The translations under genes were made by a program, and so were the position numbers. 6,904 nt of DNA from Burkholderiales bacterium (GTDB lineage: Bacteria > Pseudomonadota > Gammaproteobacteria > Burkholderiales > Burkholderiaceae_C), in NCBI GenBank assembly GCA_947462175.1, contig CANHOE010000139.1, positions 1-6,904 on the forward strand. Direction: 5' to 3'. This document shows, piece after piece, positions 5,807 through 6,904 of the stretch (within the stretch, counting starts at the first letter, position 1; each line of letters begins with the position of its first letter). Below the pieces are notes generated by a model. The model saw only the letters and a list, made by a program, of their open reading frames with translations. It was not told where the DNA came from and made no database searches.

Positions 5807-6850
5807 TCAAGGGATCAACACCGCACGGCCCTTGACCTTGCCGTGATGCAGATCGAGCAGGGCCTGGTTCGCGTCCTTGAGTTTGTATTCACGCGTAGCC
5901 AGATGCACCAAGCCGCGATCGGCCAGCGACATCAACTCGACCAGTTCCGGATAGGTACCGACCAGGCAACCGACGATGTTCTTCTCAGCCGTGATCAGGT
6001 CCAGCGCTGGAATGTCGATCTTGCCGCCGTAGCCAACGATGTAGTAGCTGCCAGCAGTGCTCGTCATCGCCAAGCCCTTGGCGATGGCATCGCCCTCGCC
6101 GACGAAGTCGATCACGGCTTGGGCACCCTTGCCGCCCGTGAGTGCCAGAACTTGGTCCACTTCAGTACCGTCAGCCTTGACCAGGTGATGCGCGCCGCAC
6201 TCCTTGGCGAGTTGCAGCGCCATGTCGCCGCGATCAACGACGATGATCTCGGCTGCACACAAAGCAGCCAGCACCTGGATGCCGATGTGACCCAGGCCAC
6301 CAGCGCCGATCACCACGGCGTACTCACCAGGCAACAAGTGGCGCGAAGCCTTCTTGGCTGCGCGGTAGGCGGTCAGGCCAGCGTCGGTGTAGGGAGCGAC
6401 GTCCTTCGGTGCCAGCGTCTTGGGCAGCTTGATCAGCGAGCGCTGACCGGTGCGCAGGTACTCTGCGTAACCGCCATTGGCATTGATGCCAGGGAAGCTG
6501 CTTTCTTCGGCTTGCATGTCGGCACCGCGACGGCAGGCGAGGCAGTGACCACTGGTCACCAGCGGATGGCAGATGACCGCATCGCCAACCTTGACGCCGG
6601 TCACAGCCGAACCGATGGCCTCGACCCAGCCAGCGTTCTCATGACCCATGATGTACGGCAGCTTGACGTCGACTTTGCTGCGCCAGATGCCTTCGACCAC
6701 GTGCAGGTCGGTACGGCAAACGCCAGCGCCGCCAATGCGCACGATGACGTCAGTGGGGTTTTCAATCTTCGGGTCGGGCACGTCTTCGTAGTTCACGAAG
6801 GAGTCGCCAGTCAGCGTCTCGTTGTACTGGTGCAGTACCGCAGCTTTCAT
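5807..6850 (-). CDS. Zinc-dependent NAD-type alcohol dehydrogenase (MDR family)
   Basis: This 347-aa protein of the medium-chain dehydrogenase/reductase family should oxidise an alcohol to an aldehyde or ketone (or the reverse) in the cytoplasm. Its N-terminal GroES-like domain has the catalytic-zinc ligands C45 (GVCRTDLH), H70 and E71 (MGHENAGWVE), with D156 (YTDAGLTAY) as a likely further ligand. The Rossmann domain has GAGGLG (182-187) and D206 at the end of the second strand, which favours NAD over NADP. The structural-zinc lobe is degenerate: C103 and C106 remain, but the first and fourth cysteine positions are S100 and A114. The ATG at 6850 has a GAGGA ribosome site about 8 nt upstream and gives the usual MKAAVLHQY start; the 17-residue upstream extension is not family-like. 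A TACACT at 6889-6884 could be the -10 element, with its -35 outside the window. It is alone on its strand here, convergent with ompW. Substrate is not deducible; aliphatic alcohols are typical for relatives. Confidence 0.93.
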   Translation of the reverse strand: MKAAVLHQYNETLTGDSFVNYEDVPDPKIENPTDVIVRIGGAGVCRTDLHVVEGIWRSKVDVKLPYIMGHENAGWVEAIGSAVTGVKVGDAVICHPLVTSGHCLACRRGADMQAEESSFPGINANGGYAEYLRTGQRSLIKLPKTLAPKDVAPYTDAGLTAYRAAKKASRHLLPGEYAVVIGAGGLGHIGIQVLAALCAAEIIVVDRGDMALQLAKECGAHHLVKADGTEVDQVLALTGGKGAQAVIDFVGEGDAIAKGLAMTSTAGSYYIVGYGGKIDIPALDLITAEKNIVGCLVGTYPELVELMSLADRGLVHLATREYKLKDANQALLDLHHGKVKGRAVLIP

Positions 6851-6904
6851 GTAGGGTCCTCGAGTGGCTTTTGAGAGGACGAGAGTGTACTGTCCGCGCA
6901 AGGC

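Noticed and set aside
5477..6874. 465-codon plus-strand open frame antisense to the alcohol dehydrogenase
   Set aside because: It is a shadow of a well-conserved dehydrogenase gene, crosses several hairpins in the convergent gap, and has no domain-like sequence.
6851..6901. 17-residue upstream extension of the alcohol dehydrogenase
   Set aside because: The ATG at 6850 has a good ribosome site and the family-typical MKAAVLH start; the extension covers the likely leader and promoter.

Overview
The window is GC-rich and densely coded, with short intergenic gaps. The gene content (an OmpW-type porin, a bacterial ligase-associated Lhr-type helicase, UppP, a zinc alcohol dehydrogenase) indicates a Gram-negative proteobacterium. 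Protein style and the hairpin-bearing spacer at the left edge suggest Burkholderiales or a related betaproteobacterium, but that placement is an inference from memory, not a search.

Layout. Positions 1-363 hold no gene. They contain a long imperfect palindrome (about 1-274) and, at its right end, a strong hairpin and a probable terminator for the leftward genes. Positions 364-4632 are a leftward (minus-strand) three-gene run. In transcription order it is a DUF429 protein with a predicted RNase H fold, then a ligase-associated DEXH helicase starting 4 nt after the DUF429 stop, then undecaprenyl-diphosphate phosphatase (uppP) 50 nt further on. All three appear to use non-ATG starts. Positions 4633-4836 are a divergent intergenic region with a possible FNR/Anr site and a perfect 9-bp hairpin just before the rightward ompW gene (4837-5460). 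Positions 5461-5806 are a convergent, non-coding gap with four hairpins, one of them a good candidate terminator for the leftward gene. Positions 5807-6850 (minus) encode a zinc-dependent, NAD-type medium-chain alcohol dehydrogenase.

How the genes fit together. The nuclease-like DUF429 protein and the helicase look co-transcribed and translationally coupled, which suggests a shared nucleic-acid repair or processing role. The usual partners of this helicase (ATP-dependent ligase, exonuclease, PdeM phosphoesterase) are not within the window. uppP (lipid carrier recycling for peptidoglycan) probably rides on the same transcript without an obvious functional link. ompW and the alcohol dehydrogenase are separate units; a possible oxygen-responsive site before ompW would fit what is known of that family.

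The most interesting points are the DUF429-helicase pairing away from the ligase cluster, the long palindrome at the left edge, the hairpin abutting the ompW ribosome binding site, and an alcohol dehydrogenase lacking two of the four structural-zinc cysteines. No mobile-element gene, CRISPR array, tRNA or rRNA was seen.
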